This document shows, piece by piece, positions 58,961 through 64,000 of a DNA stretch of 64,000 nucleotides; within the stretch, counting starts at the first letter, position 1, and each line of letters starts with the position of its first letter. The notes beneath the pieces were generated by a model. It did no database searches. It had not been told where the DNA came from and worked only from the letters and a program-made list of their open reading frames with translations. The translations under genes and the position numbers were made by a program. This stretch comes from Eumeta japonica (Eukaryota > Arthropoda > Insecta > Lepidoptera > Psychidae), in the NCBI GenBank assembly GCA_005406025.1, contig BGZK01000484.1:1-64000 (forward strand). The letters run 5' to 3'.

Positions 58961-60345
58961 AGCTCAACAGCTACCGAACGCAACTTCTGTCCACCACGAA
59001 CTGACCAATAAGTTTTTGACGTAAGACGCCACTAGCTATGGCGTCTGTTCCGGGCGTGACCGTCGCATTCGAGGCGAGGGTTTCAGCAGATCCGCACCGT
59101 GCAACCGTAGAAGAACTAAAGTCCAAAATCATGCGATGGGAAGACCTAAAATGAAAAAATAAAAATTAGAAGACATATTTTAGGAGTGCAGCGGTAAATA
59201 CTTAACATATGACATCATGTGAAAATTGTGTCGGTCATTAGTGACCGTTTGTAATAATCTTATCATTTGTACGTTTTATTTCCTTAAATAATATCTGTTC
59301 GGAACGGCCGTAATAGATATTCGTTTATAATGGCCTGTAATTATTTGATTATATAATTGATTGTATATAGAGCGGCCAAAGTCATTGTATTTGCTTAATA
59401 AAAATATTCTATTTGTCTTATTATTAAATATAGGGATGTATGGTCGGCGACGCATGCACTGAGAATAAGGGCTCCTTTCCCGCGCAAATTTAATACATAG
59501 TGATGAAGCGGAGAGGGGTTCATATATATAGCCAATAGGATAAAATCGGCTTTTACTCCGATTGTGTGCATCGCTGATCATAGTAGATCTGATTTTGACT
59601 AAGTAAATAGGGTCATATAGCTAATCCTATAAAAATTTATAAACATAACGTGTAAATACAGTGTTATTTTTAAATAAAGAACAAACGGGAACGGCTGGGT
59701 ATCGTTTGACCGTTGAAAACCGTTAAAAAGCAGGGATATTGGGAACACGTGTAATAGTAATATAAATATAGGATGAGTCCCGATATCCCTCACTTCCGCA
59801 TCCACTTCCGTTAGTAAATACAAGTCAAACGGAACTCTGCTCCTCGGTCCATAAGTAAAGTACAAGGTCTTTTATTGAAACTGTCCTGGCTGAAGATCCT
59901 CAACGACGGTTGCGGCCAGCGCACAAAGTGTACCAGGTCCCGTACAGTATCACTATTATCTTCTAGTTTTAAGCGATTTTCTTCTTGCACAGTATCCGAC
60001 TAAATGATGCCTTGTTTACGTAAAGACATAGGACATAGAGATAGTAGACTAGTTGCTCAAAAAAACAATTAGACGAAAAGAGGTATTTGCTCATAAAAAT
60101 CTGTTGATCTATAAAGTATAGATCAATGCAATAGTATAGACACTAAATATCTAATAAATATTGATGGCCTATTTGTGCGTTGCCGACGCTTTCGGCTGGA
60201 TTTTCCTTATTCTTTAGGACTAGTTATTATAATATGCTTAATACCTAGCAAAAATCGAGTTTTATAAAGTTAGAGACAAGAATTTCACAAAATTTCTTTA
60301 TATTGAAAAATATATAGTTATAGAAACACATAGTTATAAATGTTA
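58960..60345. other. intergenic DNA with nothing firmly recognised
   Basis: A 101-codon minus frame (59276-59581) and an 88-codon one (59599-59865) are open but featureless. A short GC-balanced part at 58970-59110 holds ACTAGCTATGGCGTCTGTTC. No gene supported. Confidence 0.35.
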
Positions 60346-60349
60346 GACG

Positions 60350-60720
60350 GCGGTGTGGTTTGAAGGAAGATGTAGTGACTAGAGTAGAAAGAGGTATGTT
60401 GCGGTGATTTCACCATCTGGTAAGGATGAATGAAAGTAGACTGATAAAACAAATCTATGGAGGAAATGTGGGTGATGGAAAGGTCGGCAAGGCTCGCCCT
60501 GAACGTCCCTATGCAGACCATGTCGGCGGCATATTAAAAAAGGGCCAAATTTTAAGGTCTCGAAACCGACAAGCTTGCATGAAAAGATTGATGGATGTCA
60601 GTGAGGCAAGAGAGGTATGCAAAGATCGTACCATGTGGAAATCTATAGTCTCTGACTACCATTCTGAAAAATAAGCGTGAGTTTATATTGTTATTATTGT
60701 TATTATATAGTTGTATTAAC
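60350..60720 (+). mobile_element. RTE-like retroposon 3' end, copy 3 (best preserved)
   Basis: Reads CGLKEDVVTRVERGMLR* then RMNESRLIKQIYGGNVGDGK, VGKARPERPYADHVGGILKK, GQILRSRNRQACMKRLMDVS and EAREVCKDRTMWKSIVS before a stop. The stop in MLR* lies where copy 1 has Trp (RWFGHL), so a single-base change seems to have broken the frame. Ends in a TTATTGTTATTATTG-type tail. Confidence 0.8.
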
Positions 60721-60853
60721 CTTATTATTGATCTCGAATTAGACCAATTGACCAATAAGTTTTTAATTTAAATCAAAGGATATCACTCGCTTATACATCA
60801 GATAAAACATTAAGCCATTAGTCACGGACTTTATTATTGTAACAGTGAAAACG

Positions 60854-60897
60854 GTCGTTAGCAGCCACAGTCGTTAGCAGCCACAGTCGTTGTCAGC
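60854..60897 (+). repeat. 16-bp tandem repeat, two and a half copies
   Basis: GTCGTTAGCAGCCACA twice exactly, then GTCGTTGTCAGC. Confidence 0.88.
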
Positions 60898-61489
60898 GTG
60901 AAGGGTAAAGTCGGAGTCCCTCAAACTGATCTAAAAAACTGTAGGACAGTGCGCTTCAGCGGTAAGGTAAGAAGAAAGCTAACATAACAACACAACGACT
61001 TTTTTAATACTTTTTTATACATATTTAATATTACCGATTATGAAATTATAGCACGAGAATACAGCGCTTTAAGTTTCAGATTCTAATTATCTGTAACCTA
61101 TATGAATGGTAATCATTAAAACGTTGATAGTTGACGCTTAACAGGTCCGCGACTGCTAGTTTTTTGTTATATTCATACGTATAGCAAAAAAATTATGACG
61201 TTGCATAAACACAAATTTTAATAAATACGTCTGAACCTTATTTTGATTTCTATTTTAGTAGAAAGTACAGAAAGATTGAAATAGATATCCTGAAATTGCC
61301 AACAGTCATCAATAGAGTTGTAAATTTCAGAAAAGGTTATTCACTATGATATATGGTTATATAGAGCCAAGGTTTTGATAAAATACCTTAAGGCACGCGC
61401 CCGATCGGCCTTTGTGATGTAAATCTTTCTAGAAACATTACAACAACGTTATATTGCGTATTGAAAAGTAAATCAGTCTTTTGAACTTT

Positions 61490-62130
61490 CCACGAAGAAA
61501 ATAGAAAGTTTAAGGAAATTCAGAACAATATTGTTATATACCCCATTTTTGAACTTCTAATTTTCATCAGACATCGACATTTTGAGGTCTTGAAGACTTA
61601 TATGAATGTGTTAAGATAATGGGTACGTGCGTGCGGGTTGTGTGGGCGTGTTTGTGTATATGAGTGTGTATGTGCGTATGTATGTGAAGTTCTTGTAACA
61701 GATTAAACTAAAACGGTAGGTTTAATATTCAACAAACTTCATCGAATACCGTAAATCTTATGAAAATCTGTACAATTTAAAGAGAGATAAACAAGTGAAA
61801 AACCTTCAAACTTCTTATGAAACAAGTTGTGTAAATCGAGTTTGTAGCATTTGATTTTTTTTTTATCATTTTTAGAATGAAAGAATCAGATCAGGTAATT
61901 AAACTCTAAATAATTTCACAAACAAAATTATCTGAGTTTTTATTTCAACAGCTCTGAAAAACTAAATCGCTTTTCGCAAACCTAATCAATTTCAGTCCTT
62001 TTTCAAATGACGCATAGCCCATTAAAATCCGTCAATCTGATCAAAAGGTATCACGGGAAGACAATAAAAAAGGGGTTCTATTTAAACGATTTCTACTCGA
62101 TTCGATAAATTAAAATGAGTTTATGACATA
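61490..62130 (+). mobile_element. diverged relative of the ACTTCCCGC-type element
   Basis: CATCAGACATCGACATTTTG, then AGGTCTTGAAGACTTA, then a GT-rich tract and TTCTTGTAACAG follow the order of landmarks in the 11.0-11.6 kb element (CATCAGATCTCGACGTTCTG, CTAGGAAGCTT, GT repeat, CTCTTATAAC). Ends are not preserved well. Confidence 0.45.
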
Positions 62131-62194
62131 TAAAAGTGTTTTATTTGTCTTAGATTGCGAATTGATTGAGAATTAAAAAAAAATTGTAAAGTTT

Positions 62195-62355
62195 TCTGGT
62201 AACCGCTGGGAAACGAAGGTTATAGAGTGGCGACCACGACCACGACCACTGGACGTCGCAGCGTAGGACACAGCCTCCCTCTAGGCTCAGGTATTGGTCA
62301 CAAGTGGTCAAGATCCACGGGGGAGGTTTATGTTCAGGAGGGGACGCGCTGTAGC
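62195..62355 (+). mobile_element. RTE-like retroposon C-terminal tail
   Basis: The plus strand encodes GGEVYVQEGTRCS near 62318-62355, matching the G-E-[AV]-Y-V-Q end of RTE-type ORFs (compare 28950-29005). GACCACGACCACGACCAC near 62233 is a small internal repeat. Confidence 0.5.
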
Positions 62356-62359
62356 TGAA

Positions 62360-63395
62360 ACGAACGTACGAACAACAGTTACATAGTAACTAAACTTACC
62401 AATGTACAACGAAATTATACATATCTTTTATTTTATCATAATCATCGATTAGTGTATGATAATTAATTCAAAATAATACCCCAAATAAGAGATAACTAAA
62501 TTTGGAGGAATTTAAAACTTTTTTTAAAGACTACGTATAAAAGATATGCATTAAACAAAAATTATTCACGTATCATTTATGTAATTCATTGTTAGAGCTG
62601 ATCGTTGTTAAAGAAAACCGTGTACTTTATAAATTCATTTGTACATACACTTGTTACTTCAAATCATAAAGTAACAAAACAAGGGAAGACAGAAAAATAA
62701 AAGTTAACTACAGGCTATTTATTTTTCTTTTCTCATATATTTTTTTAACTGTAATAAAAACTATATATTTTTATAATGAAACTTTCATGATTCGCACAAC
62801 GTTAACTGTCTTTTTCAGTGTAAGTATTTCCCTGTACCTTTCTTCGATTATGTATGAATTACGTTTTGTGTGATGAAATTCTAGAATTGATATTACCAGA
62901 ATAAGTATTCAAAATATATGAGCGTAATGGTAATACAAACGATCTCTCGATGTCGCAATCGGGAATCATAAATAGGGATTTTATTATCGAAAAAGCGAGT
63001 GTGAAATATGAAAATGGCGATGAACGGCGTAAAATATTTGCTTATGTCTGAAAGGCTACGCTTGTCGACATAATTGATGTCTATATATAACGCAATATAA
63101 TTGTTTTATTCAAAAATACTTTCCTTCGTTATCTGAGTACATATTTTTTTAATTAAATACCATGCTTATTTACTTCATATTAATACTTATGAATGTTTCT
63201 CTTTTCAATCTAACATTAGTAGCAGTTAAGGTGTACGCATTAATAAGTTATTAAAAAGAACGTTTTTGGTACATCAATTCAGTCATTATTAAAAAAATAT
63301 AACAGCAAATTATACGATAAATTACATACTATACTTTAATAATGTAAAAATAAGCAGTAAACTTCTGAACACTTCGTTTCAACTTTACCATGCCG
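62360..63395. other. AT-rich intergenic DNA with nothing recognised
   Basis: No supported feature. Confidence 0.45.
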
Positions 63396-63399
63396 TAAC

Positions 63400-63770
63400 C
63401 TGAAAAAACTGACCTGCAGGATTTACCCAAAATCGATTTCAATTTTCCGATAAGTTACCTTTTCAGGCATTAAATGACTCGACGATAACAAAGTGGATCC
63501 ACACACACTTTTTTCCTTCGCTAAACTCTCAGAGGCCCTTCGCCCATCGCCGGAAGCCTTGAGATATTGCGACGGAGGCCCGGGTTGAATTTTAATAAAA
63601 TCGAGGAGTGCACGCTTACGGCGATCCGTCATAGAATAAAGAGCAGGTGCCTGAAAAGCAGGTCGATCGCCGCCCGCGTGTGCCCGGACGAACGGGTGAT
63701 TTCCATTTTGATGACCGAGTTCGATGATCTATCGATCCGCCGTCACTAATGGCGTTCGCGCTTTTGACAG
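63400..63770. promoter_or_regulatory. GC-rich island
   Basis: GCGACGGAGGCCCGGGTTGA and GATCGCCGCCCGCGTGTGCC are the dense parts. Frames of 60-73 codons are open on both strands, typical of GC-rich non-coding DNA. Confidence 0.35.
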
Positions 63771-64000
63771 ATTCATCTGACATTGGCAATGTTTTTTTTT
63801 TTATGAAGTTGTGCCACCTTTCTCGCATTGTGCACAAGTTGAAGTTGACGTTTCTCCGTCGGAAGGATATTGCTTTTCTACTTTCTGTTTAATTTGTTTT
63901 TGAGGTGCACACCTTTCTTTTGGTCATGTGGGTCATCCCATAAAAATGGGATTTCAAAATTTCTATATTTTTAGGAATCAAAGTCAACTAGAGGACAAAA

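Noticed and set aside
59276..59865. 101- and 88-codon minus frames
   Set aside because: No recognisable motif and no link between them; kept only as part of an unassigned stretch.

Overview
The window reads as nuclear DNA of a moth or butterfly (Lepidoptera). The background is AT-rich, coding is sparse and exons are small. The repeats (RTE-like and Jockey-like retroposons, tRNA-derived SINEs, elements starting GGTTCCGT and ending CTTGGCCGG) are of types I know from lepidopteran genomes. The organism call is inference from gene type and repeat content; no host-specific marker is present.

Only one conventional protein gene can be supported. It is a multi-exon insect arylalkylamine N-acetyltransferase-like (GNAT) gene on the minus strand, from the start codon at 9303 to the stop at 3418. 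Four coding exons with good splice sites are seen (9303-9141, 8983-8802, 4700-4533, 3622-3418). A short exon 3 in the 4.1-kb intron is required by splice phase but not settled. The introns hold SINE-like sequence, a retroposon fragment and a hairpin-bearing repeat.

From about 9.4 kb to the right edge no further intact gene was found. This 54-kb gene-poor stretch has three kinds of content. (1) Decayed mobile elements: RTE-like tails (about 7.5, 29.0, 47.5, 60.4 and 62.2 kb), an RTE-like reverse transcriptase remnant (39.0-39.8 kb), Jockey-like remnants (19.0-20.1 and 58.0-58.4 kb), SINEs (18.3, 25.8, 51.3 kb), GGTTCCGT-type elements (14.8-15.8, 21.4-22.8, 33.4-34.1, 43.1, 47.8-48.6 kb) and an ACTTCCCGC-type element (11.0-11.6 kb). 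(2) Many short, nearly perfect hairpins with 17-38 bp arms. (3) Roughly fifteen GC-rich islands of 100-550 bp, with no convincing ORF, spaced every few kb. These would suit conserved non-coding regulatory DNA in a gene desert or very long intron, but only cross-species alignment could show that.

The observations most worth a second look are these: an endonuclease-like reading frame inside the 14.8-15.8 kb element; a pair of direct repeats flanking a retroposon fragment in which only one copy has become a 38-bp-arm hairpin, so both states of a template-switch-like event are visible; and an ATG-less 97-codon open frame at 38.2-38.5 kb that I cannot identify. I did not find a convincing previously undescribed system.
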